A DNA stretch of 64,000 bases from Hyunsoonleella ulvae (GCF_016827605.1 NZ_JAEPJQ010000002.1:124001-188000); one strand, 5' to 3'. Counted from the stretch's first letter, positions 27,932-37,542 are shown. Program-made: numbers and translations. Notes: generated by a model from the sequence alone, not told the origin.

Positions 27932-29428
27932 TTACCTGCCCGTATGCTTAGCATCCTTGGCATACATAGGCCAACCTCCATTTGCTAATCCTGTAGCTTC
28001 TGTTTGGAACGCATAAACTTTTCCAAAATCGCCATCGTTGGCAGCTACGTATATGGTGCCATCTGACCCTATTACGGCCGATGAATGAATTTCATCACCA
28101 AGCTTCACAACTTTATATAATTTCTCACCATCAGAATTTATGACATGAAAGAATCCAGCAAGGTCTCCAAAATATAGGTTACCTTCATTATCAATGGCTG
28201 GCACAGTCTCTATTGCTCCATTTGCTGTATAAGACCATTTTTCAGTACCATCTGGGTTGTAAGCAATCATTTTTTCCTCATAGCCACCAAGATAAATAGT
28301 TCCATCTGGAGCTATCGCTGGTCCTCCTTGGTTAGCTTTAGCTGGTAAAGTCTTACGCCATTTCTCTGTACCATCTGCTGGGTTATAAGCAATTAGCACG
28401 CCTTCAGAACCATTTTCCCCTGCGAAATAAACAGTTCCGTCTTCTCCTATGGCTATTGCAGTTGCTGCCCAAGTTCCGTAAACCGCGCGCCATTTTTCTG
28501 TTCCATCAGGATTGATGGCATAAACATTATCATTGGTTGAGCTTACATAAATAGTTCCGTCAGATGCTATCGCCGGAGTTGAGTTAAAGTCTTCTCCTGC
28601 TTCAAACACCCAGTTCATAGTATTTAAAGATGCATCTAAGGAGTAAAAACCTTTTCCTGCTTTGTTGTAACCACCAACATAAACTGTACCATCAGCTCCA
28701 AAAACAGGACAAGAGTAACGTATTCTAGCGTCTGTATTGTATTCTCCTTCTATTGTTCCTGTTGATGCGTTAACGCGCCATATTTTTCTACTGTAAAAAC
28801 TGGCTGTATATACAGATCCATCAGCAGCAATTGAAGGGGAGGACCTTATTTGGTCTGACTTATTTGCCGAACCTTCAAAAAACACTTGATCCCAAACTTT
28901 TGCACCGTTTTTAATTGCAATAAAATCAGGGCCTTGGTTTTCTCTTACAGCTTGATTAAACCCAATAAACAATGTTCCATCATCTGATAAGGCAGGTGAT
29001 GAATGGTTTAATTTACCTTCCAAGGTATAGTTCCAAAGTTCAGTTGGAGGTGTACTTGAAAGTGATTGTTCTAAAGTAATGGTTTTAGAGGCTATAACAC
29101 TTGAACTCCCAGTATTGTCTAACACCGTTAATGTAATGGTGTATTCACCTCCTTCTGCATAAAAATGTTCTGGAGACTGTTTTTGTGAGTTTTCGCCGTC
29201 ACCAAATTCCCAATTCCAAGATGTAATAAATCCATCTATATCTGAAGACTTGTCTGTAAAAACTATTTTTTCTTCCGCTCTAAATTTTCCTGCCGTAACT
29301 AAAAAATCTGCTACCGGCTTAACAGTTTCTGCTTTTCCTACAGCAGCTACATCATCACTCTCGCAAGATGTGAATGTATATATCACTATTGCACCAAAAA
29401 TAAGCGCTAATCTTATTATTTTTTTCAT
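27932..29428 (-). CDS. PKD and PQQ-like beta-propeller lipoprotein
   Basis: A 498-aa lipoprotein (lipobox YTFTSC, Cys22). One PKD domain occupies about residues 40-125, with the hallmark WNWEFGDGENS and a GGEYTITLTV strand. About eight PQQ-like beta-propeller blades follow (repeated DGTVYVG, DGTIYVS, DGTEKWR motifs), ending at GGWPMYAKDAKHTGR without a T9SS tail. It is a paralogue of the next gene but anchored to the membrane instead of being secreted. PKD domains usually mediate binding to glycans or proteins. The role here is probably substrate binding or display, at the position where a SusE/F-like surface glycan-binding protein would sit in a standard locus. No enzymatic residues are recognised. 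Confidence 0.87.
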   Translation of the reverse strand: MKKIIRLALIFGAIVIYTFTSCESDDVAAVGKAETVKPVADFLVTAGKFRAEEKIVFTDKSSDIDGFITSWNWEFGDGENSQKQSPEHFYAEGGEYTITLTVLDNTGSSSVIASKTITLEQSLSSTPPTELWNYTLEGKLNHSSPALSDDGTLFIGFNQAVRENQGPDFIAIKNGAKVWDQVFFEGSANKSDQIRSSPSIAADGSVYTASFYSRKIWRVNASTGTIEGEYNTDARIRYSCPVFGADGTVYVGGYNKAGKGFYSLDASLNTMNWVFEAGEDFNSTPAIASDGTIYVSSTNDNVYAINPDGTEKWRAVYGTWAATAIAIGEDGTVYFAGENGSEGVLIAYNPADGTEKWRKTLPAKANQGGPAIAPDGTIYLGGYEEKMIAYNPDGTEKWSYTANGAIETVPAIDNEGNLYFGDLAGFFHVINSDGEKLYKVVKLGDEIHSSAVIGSDGTIYVAANDGDFGKVYAFQTEATGLANGGWPMYAKDAKHTGR

Positions 29429-29440
29429 GATTAATTTTAT

Positions 29441-30550
29441 TTAATTAATATATTGTTTTACCAAAACTGGATAATCGGTTTGTATAATATTTCCTTTTAA
29501 ATTGACAACTTTATTAATTTGATTATAGTTGTCGTCTTCTGGAGCAGTACTGGTATTTACGTAAGCATTTTTTAGAATATACCAGCCCTCTCCCTTAGCT
29601 TTATCAACCAGATTTTGATTAAAAGAAGCATCAGTATAATGCACTACTTTAACGCCCTTATCTGTATAGGTATTAAAATCTGACGCACTACTAATATTGG
29701 GCATCGCAAGCGCATTGGCATCCTTACTTATTATGCTGTTGATAACCGCAACATCTTTAGAATAAAACAACACTTGTTTTACCATGCCATATTGTTTTAT
29801 ATCAGCATAAACTTTTTCAAAAGGTGCTTTGTTATGGATATCTAAATCTATATAAAGCTGTCCTCTGGATATTGCCAAAACTTCTTTTAAAGTTGGAATT
29901 CTTTCGGTTGTTAAAACACCATTACCATCGTAAAGTTTGAAATCTTTTAATTCCTGAAGTGTGAAATCTGAAACATTACCAGAACCATTAGTTGTTCTAT
30001 CTATGGTTTTATCATGCATTAATACTAGCTCACCATCCTTTGATGTTCTTACATCAATTTCAATCATACCAATAGAATTGGTAATGGCTGCATTGACTGA
30101 CGCTATGGAATTTTCAGGATGTACATTATGGTTTCCTCTATGCGCACAAATGAGTATTTCATCATCACTCAATTTATCTATTAGGGCTTTTCTTCCACTA
30201 ATATCGTAACTATAATAGACCTTAACATCTTGTGAAACTGCCGAAGTATTATTGCCGTTCTGTAACGTTAATGTTACCTCATAGGTCCCCCCCCCAATTT
30301 CAGTGTATACATGGGAAGGGGTTTTGGAGCTAGAAGTTTTTCCATCCCCAAAATCCCATTCATATACTGTATTTTCATCAATCCCAGTAGAGTTACTTGT
30401 AAAATTAACGGGGGTACCAATCTGCACTTCGGCTGGCTGAAACGAAAATGATGCCGTTAATTTTTGAGTATTTGGTTCATCAGTGCTACACGATGGTAAT
30501 ACCGTAAACAACATGAAATACCATACAAATATGCATACAAACTTTTTCAT
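29441..30550 (-). CDS. PKD-fused glycerophosphodiester phosphodiesterase
   Basis: A 369-aa lipoprotein (lipobox VLPSC, Cys21) joining a PKD domain (about 30-112, with YEWDFGDG) to a GDPD domain (about 130-368). The GDPD catalytic residues are intact: His137-Arg138 in AHRGNH, PENS, MIEIDVRTS and LMHDKTIDRTT. It should release glycerol 3-phosphate from glycerophosphodiesters outside the inner membrane. The gene starts 19 nt after susD and probably belongs to the same transcript. A run of nine G in the coding strand (plus-strand C at 30287-30295) encodes an extra Gly-Gly in the PKD strand EIGGGTYEV, where most PKD domains have a single Gly. It makes the gene prone to frameshift by slippage. Confidence 0.94.
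   Translation of the reverse strand: MKKFVCIFVWYFMLFTVLPSCSTDEPNTQKLTASFSFQPAEVQIGTPVNFTSNSTGIDENTVYEWDFGDGKTSSSKTPSHVYTEIGGGTYEVTLTLQNGNNTSAVSQDVKVYYSYDISGRKALIDKLSDDEILICAHRGNHNVHPENSIASVNAAITNSIGMIEIDVRTSKDGELVLMHDKTIDRTTNGSGNVSDFTLQELKDFKLYDGNGVLTTERIPTLKEVLAISRGQLYIDLDIHNKAPFEKVYADIKQYGMVKQVLFYSKDVAVINSIISKDANALAMPNISSASDFNTYTDKGVKVVHYTDASFNQNLVDKAKGEGWYILKNAYVNTSTAPEDDNYNQINKVVNLKGNIIQTDYPVLVKQYIN
30287..30295 (-). repeat. G9 homopolymer tract inside the PKD-GDPD gene
   Basis: Nine consecutive C on the plus strand, read as nine G by the gene, in an AT-rich genome. The tract encodes three glycines within the PKD domain. Gaining or losing one base would truncate the enzyme before its catalytic domain, which is the classical layout of a phase-variable contingency locus. 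The length is in frame here. Confidence 0.85.
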
Positions 30551-30569
30551 TTATACCATTCTAGTTTTG

Positions 30570-31988
30570 TTAGTATCCCGGATTTTGCGACATACTATCT
30601 GGATCCGAATCAATTTGTGCCTGGGGAATTGGAAGTAAAAGGTCTTCTTGATTTATAGTGATATTGGCTGTAGATGGCATACCATCAAAATGAGTATTCA
30701 TGATGCTAATAGGATCTCCTAGCCTTTTAATATCTAACCAACGATGCGGTTCATGAAATAGCTCATGCCTTCTCTCTTCCAACAACGCTGTAATAAATTC
30801 TGTTTGATTTGTAACAGTAGTTGATGTTAAACTTGCCAAACCTGCTCTTGTTCTTATTTGGTTTAACAAGTTAAATGCTTCACCATCGGCTACATACCCT
30901 TGGGCATTCAAAGCCTCTGCCAACATCAACAATACATCGGCATACCTTAGTACTATAACATTGTTATCTCCATCATCCACTACGGGCTGATCATCATCAA
31001 CATATTTAGTTGAAATAAAAACTGTTGGGGTACTGGCATCGGGAACTATTTCATCTCTTCTTAAGTCACCCGCTTCAAAAGAACTTGCTAAGTCCTCAGT
31101 AATAATATTGTTGCCACGAGAGCCTGGATTAGCTTGAGAAGAAAATCTTGTGGCGAATTTGCTACCTTCAGAGTTTCCGTTTACGTCAGACTTGAATTGA
31201 ATCTCAAAAATAGATTCAGATCCATTTTCATTATTCACTCCAAAATTATCTGCGTAATTATTTAAAAGCGTATAACCGGTCACTGCTCTTAATGCTGTTT
31301 CTGCTGCTTGCGGATTACCATTGGTTAAATACACTTTACCCAGCAAAGCATTAGCAGCTCCTTTTGTTGCCCTACCAGTATCATTCAACTCGGGCAATTC
31401 ATTTTGTGCTTCAGATAAATCTGTTATTATTTGAGTAAATACTTCGGCTTTAGATGTTCTTCCTTGTCCAAAAAAGTCAGTAGGATTTGTTGTTTCTTGG
31501 GTTACCAAAGGTACATCTCCATATAGATTTACAAGGTTATAATAAATCAGCGCACGTATAAACCTAGCTTCGCCTTTTCTTGTTGCTTTTGTTGCTTTGT
31601 CCATATCGGTTATATCGTCAATTCTATTTAGTACGATATTAGCTGTTTGAATGGCAATATAAGAATCACTCCATGTTGAAGTAATAACTGGATTTGTTGT
31701 AACCCTGTTAAACAAATCCATATCACCATAACCACCTGAATTTGAAGGCTCTTCCTCAAACGTATTGTCAGAACGTGTTTCTAATAAAATGTGATAATTA
31801 TAACCATAAAGGCCATCCCGTTGTAACGCACCGTACATGGCGTTAACAGCGGCTTCTAAATCTGCTGCATTTCTATAAAACCCAGCTGAAGTGTTTTGAT
31901 CCTCAGGTGCTATATTAAGGTCGTCTTCGCATGATGCATTCATGAGCATCATTGTAACACTAAAGAATATATATTTAAGTATTTTCAT
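30570..31988 (-). CDS. SusD/RagB-family nutrient-binding lipoprotein
   Basis: A 472-aa outer-membrane lipoprotein (lipobox MNASC, Cys20) that caps the partner SusC channel and binds ligand at the surface. The family pattern is plain: NIAPEDQNTSAGFYRNAADLEAAVNAMYG near the N terminus, TPR-like helices in the middle (EARFIRALIYYNLVNLYGDVPL), the LRYADVLLMLAEALN segment, and the closing RRHELFHEPHRWLDIKRLGDP and LLPIPQAQID. It lies 11 nt after susC. The ligand cannot be deduced from sequence, but the neighbours encode phosphodiesterases, not glycosidases. Confidence 0.96.
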   Translation of the reverse strand: MKILKYIFFSVTMMLMNASCEDDLNIAPEDQNTSAGFYRNAADLEAAVNAMYGALQRDGLYGYNYHILLETRSDNTFEEEPSNSGGYGDMDLFNRVTTNPVITSTWSDSYIAIQTANIVLNRIDDITDMDKATKATRKGEARFIRALIYYNLVNLYGDVPLVTQETTNPTDFFGQGRTSKAEVFTQIITDLSEAQNELPELNDTGRATKGAANALLGKVYLTNGNPQAAETALRAVTGYTLLNNYADNFGVNNENGSESIFEIQFKSDVNGNSEGSKFATRFSSQANPGSRGNNIITEDLASSFEAGDLRRDEIVPDASTPTVFISTKYVDDDQPVVDDGDNNVIVLRYADVLLMLAEALNAQGYVADGEAFNLLNQIRTRAGLASLTSTTVTNQTEFITALLEERRHELFHEPHRWLDIKRLGDPISIMNTHFDGMPSTANITINQEDLLLPIPQAQIDSDPDSMSQNPGY

Positions 31989-31999
31989 TGTCTTTTTTT

Positions 32000-34900
32000 T
32001 TAAAATGAAACATTTAATCCTAAAACAAACGATTTATTTTGTGGATAACTACCTTCTGTATCACTAGGGTCTAAGGGATTGGATCTAGATTGTTCTGGAT
32101 TAAATCCTTTAAAATCTGTGAACATAAATGGATTCTTTGCTGTAGCATATAATCTCATTCTTTGCAATCCTATTTTTGAAGTAACAGACTCTGGTAAATT
32201 ATATCCTAATGTTATGTTCCTTATTCTTAAAAAAGAGCCATCTTGCAAGAATGCCGATGAGACATTAGCTCTTCCACGTTCACTTGACTGCGTGTAATCA
32301 GGTCTTGCTAATGTTCCATTGGGATTATTTTGAGGGTGCCATCTATTTTCAAAATACCATTCTAATTGGTTTGAGAACCCTTGGCCATTGGTAGCATTTC
32401 GAACGGTACGCGATAACACCTTATTACCCTCTACACCATCAATAAATATATTTAGATCGAAGTTTTTGTAAGCAAAACGATTATTGAATCCATATGTAAA
32501 ATCAGGTAAAGCAGACCCTATTACAGTTCTATCATTGTCATCTATAAAACCATTATTGTCGACATCTACAATTCGCCAATCTCCCACTTTTACTGTGGTA
32601 CCACTTTGCGGAGAACCATCTATTTCTGATTGCGATTTATAAATACCATCAACCACAAAACCATAAAAATCACCTATAGGATGACCAACTCTTGTTATAT
32701 TAGTTCCTCCTGCTATAATCTGATCTTGACCAGAAGCCAACGAAGTAACTTTATTTTCTACTTTAGAAAAGTTAAAACTTGAGTTCCATTTTACCTTTCC
32801 TAAATTGATATTTGATGTAGATAGTATCAATTCAAAACCTTTGTTTTCCATACTACCAATATTTTGTAATGAAGTACTAAAACCAGACTGCAGAGGTACT
32901 GGTACATTCAATAGCATGTCTTCGGTTTTTGCAATAAAATAATCTGCACTTAAATTAAGCTTATTGTCAAATAACCCAATATCTGCCCCAAAATTATTTG
33001 TTATTGACGTTTCCCAAGAAAGGTCTTCATTAGGTGCTGTACTAGGTCTTTGCCCACTTACAAAGCTATCATCTAAAATTCCGTTTAATTGTCTTAAAAC
33101 AGCAATAGAACCGTAATTTCCTATTTGGTTATTTCCTGTTTTACCCCAACTGTATCTGAACTTTAAATTAGTTAGAAAGCTATCTTCAGGAAAAAAATCT
33201 TCTTTACTTACTACCCATCCACCTGAAAGTGAAGGAAAGACTCCAAATTTGGTATTAGCACCAAATCTAGAAGACCCATCTCTTCTAATAGATGCACTAA
33301 AAAGATATTTAGAATCATAATCATATTGTAATCGACCAAAGTAAGATATAAGAATCCATTCCGAGATATTTTTATCAGTCGTAGTTGTTGCCGTTCCAGC
33401 AATATTGGTAATTTCATTACTATCTAAAACAGGAGCATCTACCTCAGTCTCTTCAAATAACTCTTTTTGGTATGAATAACCTCCTAGTAAATTGAAATTA
33501 TGATTGTCAAATACTTTAGTGTATGTTAATGTGTTTTCTGTAATCCAATTTTTTCTAACTCTTGTTCTCTCACCTGCAGATGGAACAGAAGCTACTACAT
33601 CTCTTCTATATCTACCAATAGTCGAAGGTCTAAACTCTTCTCTAAATGAATAATCAAAATCTCCTCCTAATAGGGTTTTAAAAGTTAATCCTTCGATTAT
33701 ATCAACTTCTAAAAATGTGCTTCCAAAAAGTCTAAATTTATTTTTTTCATCTTTTCTTTGTAAAGCAATAGCAACTGGATTCTCTACAAGTGCTCCATCA
33801 GTACCACCATTATTATGCCATCTGATTTGCTGACTAATATTTAAGTTCCCTTCATCATTATAAGGCGTAAAGAACGGTTCCATTAATATAGCCTGTTGCA
33901 TTGGGCTATCCGTCCAACCTTCTACTACCGAATTCTGATTTGAAACACTTGGAGTAAGGTTTATTCCAAATCTTACTTTATCACTAAACTCTGTTTCTAA
34001 ATTAATTTTGGCGGTAAAACGCTCAAAGTCTGAACCAATTATTAAACCTTCTTGACTAAAGTACCCACCAGAGGCGAACCATTTAGTTTTCCCACTCCTA
34101 CCAGAAGCTGATAAATTATAACTCTGAATCTTTCCATCCTGAAAAACATCATCTAACCAATTGTTATCAGTCAAACCTGGCGTGCCAGATAAATATTTTT
34201 CTATATTGTTGGGAATTAAATTTCTTGGTCTAGCACCGTTTGCCAATCTTGTTGCTGTATCATCATTTTCACTCCTATTAACAGGATCATCAGATACATA
34301 GCCCCAGTCTCTTGCTTCTTTTACCATTTGTGCATACTGATAGGCATTTAAGAATTTCATAGGGTTTAGCACAGATTGAAACCCCGTATAAGTTTCAAAA
34401 CTAAAAGAAGTTTTTTCTGTTTTGGCACTTTTGGTAGTTACAAAAATAACCCCATTAGCACCTCTAGAACCATAAATTGCTGTAGAGGCTGCATCTTTTA
34501 ATACTTCAATTGATTCAATATCAAGTGGGTTTATTGCATTCAAATCACTACCTTCAGTTAGCGGGTAGCCATCTACAACAATAAGAGGTGATCTACCAGC
34601 CGTGATAGTACCAACACCTCTAATCTTTATTTGAGAACCTGTTCCAGGTGCTCCAGGTGTTACCACCTGCACCCCAGCTACTCTTCCTGCCAATGATTCA
34701 TCTACGCCTCCAACAGGTAATTGGCTTATATCCTCTGATTTTACTGAAGCCACAGCTCCAAGTACTTTAGCCCTTGACAACGTACCGTAACCAACCACAA
34801 CAACCTCATCCAAAGCAGCAGTATCTTCAACTAGCACAATTGATAAGTTGGTTTTATTATTAAGAAGTACTTCTTGGGATTTGAAACCTAAATACGATAC

Positions 34901-35446
34901 TACTAAAATAGTATTCGTGTTTGCCACTTCTAAAGTAAATTTACCATCAAAATCCGTTTGTGTTCCATTGGTAGTAGCTTTTTCAATAATATTAGCTCCT
35001 GGAAGGGGTTGACCATTTTGGTCTACAACTGTTCCCGATACTTTTGTTTGTTGCGGCTTAGTACTATTTTGCACTTCATCTTTACTTTCCTCAATTACAA
35101 TAGTATTGTTTTTAGAAAGTTTAAAATTGACATTACTACTTGAAAGTGTATGATTAAGTAGTTTGGATAATTCTATAGTCCCTTTTTTTAATTGCACTTT
35201 TGGTGCATCATCAAACAAACTTTCCGGGTATAAAAACCTGTACTTTGTTTGTTTTTTAATAATTCTAAAGACTTGATGAACAGATACCTCCTTATCCTGA
35301 TCAATAATTACTTTTTCTTGAGAAAATCCATCAATTGAATTGAACCCAAAAACAGCAGTGCATAGTAAAAAGATAAATGTTCTCATAATAAGCATTAGTA
35401 ACCGTTTTCGAATGAGTGAACGGACATCAATAAATTTAATTTCCAT
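32000..35446 (-). CDS. SusC/RagA TonB-dependent transporter with STN domain
   Basis: A 1148-aa outer-membrane importer. After a signal sequence (cleavage near GFSQ at about residue 43) comes a secretin/TonB short N-terminal (STN) domain (about 46-100), then a CarboxypepD_reg-like domain (about 115-200), the plug (from about 215, GYGTLSRAKVLGAVASVKSE; GSRGANGVIFVTTK) and a beta barrel ending in FVLGLNVSF. The STN domain marks a signal-transducing receptor that speaks to the FecR-type anti-sigma factor encoded just upstream and thereby to the ECF sigma factor. The pair with SusD imports a ligand using TonB energy. The start at 35446 leaves a long basic N-region; an ATG at 35386 is an alternative. 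Confidence 0.96.
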   Translation of the reverse strand: MEIKFIDVRSLIRKRLLMLIMRTFIFLLCTAVFGFNSIDGFSQEKVIIDQDKEVSVHQVFRIIKKQTKYRFLYPESLFDDAPKVQLKKGTIELSKLLNHTLSSSNVNFKLSKNNTIVIEESKDEVQNSTKPQQTKVSGTVVDQNGQPLPGANIIEKATTNGTQTDFDGKFTLEVANTNTILVVSYLGFKSQEVLLNNKTNLSIVLVEDTAALDEVVVVGYGTLSRAKVLGAVASVKSEDISQLPVGGVDESLAGRVAGVQVVTPGAPGTGSQIKIRGVGTITAGRSPLIVVDGYPLTEGSDLNAINPLDIESIEVLKDAASTAIYGSRGANGVIFVTTKSAKTEKTSFSFETYTGFQSVLNPMKFLNAYQYAQMVKEARDWGYVSDDPVNRSENDDTATRLANGARPRNLIPNNIEKYLSGTPGLTDNNWLDDVFQDGKIQSYNLSASGRSGKTKWFASGGYFSQEGLIIGSDFERFTAKINLETEFSDKVRFGINLTPSVSNQNSVVEGWTDSPMQQAILMEPFFTPYNDEGNLNISQQIRWHNNGGTDGALVENPVAIALQRKDEKNKFRLFGSTFLEVDIIEGLTFKTLLGGDFDYSFREEFRPSTIGRYRRDVVASVPSAGERTRVRKNWITENTLTYTKVFDNHNFNLLGGYSYQKELFEETEVDAPVLDSNEITNIAGTATTTTDKNISEWILISYFGRLQYDYDSKYLFSASIRRDGSSRFGANTKFGVFPSLSGGWVVSKEDFFPEDSFLTNLKFRYSWGKTGNNQIGNYGSIAVLRQLNGILDDSFVSGQRPSTAPNEDLSWETSITNNFGADIGLFDNKLNLSADYFIAKTEDMLLNVPVPLQSGFSTSLQNIGSMENKGFELILSTSNINLGKVKWNSSFNFSKVENKVTSLASGQDQIIAGGTNITRVGHPIGDFYGFVVDGIYKSQSEIDGSPQSGTTVKVGDWRIVDVDNNGFIDDNDRTVIGSALPDFTYGFNNRFAYKNFDLNIFIDGVEGNKVLSRTVRNATNGQGFSNQLEWYFENRWHPQNNPNGTLARPDYTQSSERGRANVSSAFLQDGSFLRIRNITLGYNLPESVTSKIGLQRMRLYATAKNPFMFTDFKGFNPEQSRSNPLDPSDTEGSYPQNKSFVLGLNVSF

Positions 35447-35498
35447 AAATTTGCATAGTGTTAGTTAGTTATACATTAATTAATACATTATCAAAAGG

Positions 35499-35534
35499 TC
35501 GAAGTTTGTGACACCGCCAAATGTTCAACTTCGA
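35499..35534 (-). other. Hairpin between fecR and susC
   Basis: TCGAAGTT (35499-35506) and AACTTCGA (35527-35534) are perfect inverted 8-mers 20 nt apart. On the minus strand the downstream arm is followed by CCTTTTG. It may act as a terminator or attenuator separating the anti-sigma gene from the highly expressed susC, whose own promoter would then lie in 35447-35498. Confidence 0.5.
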
Positions 35535-35541
35535 TCTCTTT

Positions 35542-36708
35542 TTATTTTAAGATTATAGTTTTTCCTTTTATTTCATAGGCTTCAATTATTTTAAAATTCT
35601 TAATAGTCTCCAATATTTCTTCTATTTTTTGGTCTTTCCCTAAAACGCCAAAAAACTTAACTTCCTCTAATGATTTGTTGTCAAAGATTATATCAACATC
35701 ATACCATCTGGACAAAACCTTCATAATTTCCTTGAGTGGTTTTCTTTCAAAACTAAAAACCCCTTCTTTCCATGAAATTTCATTATATACATCTACTTCC
35801 CTTACTAAGAAATTTTTAGTATTAATATCAAGGCTTGACTGTTGATTAGGCATTAAATTTTGTTTTCTGTTTTCATAATTAACTGAAACTCTACCCTCAA
35901 CTAATGTTGTATAGATACTAGTTTCATCTCTGTAAGCCTTAATATTAAACTCTGTACCTAAAACTTCGATTTCTTGAGATTGATTTAACACTTTAAACTT
36001 AGCGCCCTTGTGTTCTGTACTAGGTGATACCTCAAAATATGCCTCACCATATACTAGTTCAACTTGGCGAGCTTTACCATCAATAAAACTTACAGGGTAT
36101 TTTAGTTGTGTTTCCGAATTAAGCCAAACCCTAGTACCATCTGACAGTACTATATAGAATTGCCCGCCTCTTGGAATAGTTAAATGATTATAAGCTAACT
36201 CCTTAGCATTACCTTGGTTAGCTTTATAAATAATCTCTTCACCATTACTGCTAGCGTTTTGAGTCTTAAGAGATTCTCCTTTTTCTAATGCAATTTGAGA
36301 ACCATCGCCTAAAGTTAGTTTTGCTTTATCTGTTCCTGGTTCAATAACATTAGTGTCCACTATTATTGGAGTAGTTTCAACTGACTTGGTGAATATGTTA
36401 TCTTTAAAAAAATATGTTGTAGCAATTATACCAACAAAGATTGCGGCATATTTCATTACCCTGATATACTTACGAAATCTATATTGCTTTTTCTCCTTAT
36501 CAATTAATTCAAGCAATTCTTTTTTTGAGTCATCGGAATCAAACATTTCCATATTTAAATCAATTAGGTAGTTAATCTTAACGAATTCCTTAAACATCTT
36601 ATAATTATCAAGGTCTTCCAGCCATAATTCTAGCTTATTCCGTTCTAAAAGAGTAGCTTGCCTAGTAAGATATTTTATTATTAGTCTATGTATATCTTGA
36701 GAAATCAT
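35542..36708 (-). CDS. FecR-family anti-sigma factor
   Basis: An inner-membrane anti-sigma factor of about 388 aa. The N-terminal cytoplasmic part (about residues 1-85) binds the sigma factor, one transmembrane helix follows (YAAIFVGIIATTYFF), and the periplasmic FecR domain carries the signature HLTIPRGGQFYIVLSDGTRVW and EAYFEVSP. The end has a DUF4974-like segment (SFERKPLKEIMKVLSRWYDVDI). It should hold the divergent ECF sigma factor inactive until the STN domain of SusC reports ligand. I prefer the start at 36708 (MISQDIHRL) because the 10 residues from 36738 are cysteine-rich and atypical, but 36738 is possible. The intergenic region 36739-36833 carries both divergent promoters, including a TATTTTTG at 36776-36783 for the sigma gene. 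Confidence 0.94.
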   Translation of the reverse strand: MISQDIHRLIIKYLTRQATLLERNKLELWLEDLDNYKMFKEFVKINYLIDLNMEMFDSDDSKKELLELIDKEKKQYRFRKYIRVMKYAAIFVGIIATTYFFKDNIFTKSVETTPIIVDTNVIEPGTDKAKLTLGDGSQIALEKGESLKTQNASSNGEEIIYKANQGNAKELAYNHLTIPRGGQFYIVLSDGTRVWLNSETQLKYPVSFIDGKARQVELVYGEAYFEVSPSTEHKGAKFKVLNQSQEIEVLGTEFNIKAYRDETSIYTTLVEGRVSVNYENRKQNLMPNQQSSLDINTKNFLVREVDVYNEISWKEGVFSFERKPLKEIMKVLSRWYDVDIIFDNKSLEEVKFFGVLGKDQKIEEILETIKNFKIIEAYEIKGKTIILK

Positions 36709-36833
36709 TTTAACGCATATACTACTATAACACATCATTTTTACACAACCCTAACTTTTTAGCAACATTTTTTATTATTTTTGCATTAATCCACTCCTGT
36801 TTTTATCTAATTCTTAATTTATATTATTGCTAA

Positions 36834-37418
36834 ATGAACTACATAAGTCTTATAAATGGTCTTAAAAAAGGAGATTCCAAAGCCTATTCATTGTTAGTTG
36901 ATACTTATCATAATAAATTATGTGTTTATGCTTATCAGCTTACAAATGACCGTGATTATGCCAAAGATATTGTTCAAAACGTGTTTATTAATATTTGGAG
37001 AATACGCTTAAAACTTAAAGATGACTTCGCGGTTAAAAGTTATTTATATAGATCTGTGTATAATGAATTTCTAAACCAGGAAAGAAATAGGGTACATGCT
37101 ATTCCTTTAGATAAAAAAAACATTGATGCATTAAGTTCTATTTTGGAAGAAGAAGATGAAAAATCGTTAGACAGACTAATGAATTTGGTGAAACGAGAAA
37201 TTGAAAACCTACCCCCTAAATGCAAACAAACATTTTTATTAAGTAAGCAAGAAGGCCTCACTAATATTGAAATTTCTGAATATCTAAATGTTTCTATAAA
37301 ATCTGTTGAAGCTCATATGACTAAAGCTTTTTCCATATTAAGAAAAACCGTAGGCGAAAAAATGCAAGGGATTCTATTTTTGTTGTTTGGATTTCCTAGA
37401 GAAACACAGTTTAATTAA
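36834..37418 (+). CDS. ECF sigma-70 factor
   Basis: A 194-aa extracytoplasmic-function sigma factor of the Bacteroidota SusC-linked type. Region 2 contains YAYQLTNDRDYAKDIVQNVFINIW and region 4 contains LPPKCKQTFLLSKQEGLTNIEI followed by LNVSIKSVEAHMTKA, the promoter-recognition helix-turn-helix. It is divergent from fecR and completes the sigma/anti-sigma/transducer set that normally controls its own susC operon in response to external ligand. A strong terminator region follows at 37543-37612. Confidence 0.95.
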   Translation: MNYISLINGLKKGDSKAYSLLVDTYHNKLCVYAYQLTNDRDYAKDIVQNVFINIWRIRLKLKDDFAVKSYLYRSVYNEFLNQERNRVHAIPLDKKNIDALSSILEEEDEKSLDRLMNLVKREIENLPPKCKQTFLLSKQEGLTNIEISEYLNVSIKSVEAHMTKAFSILRKTVGEKMQGILFLLFGFPRETQFN

Positions 37419-37542
37419 ACCTCTTGGAATTCAATTTTAAATTCTTTCTTAAACTCAAATACTACTAAATAGTATCAATTAATTCGGTTTCTTATTCGGT
37501 TACCTAATACTACAAAGGTTGTTTAATTACTTTAATATAAAG

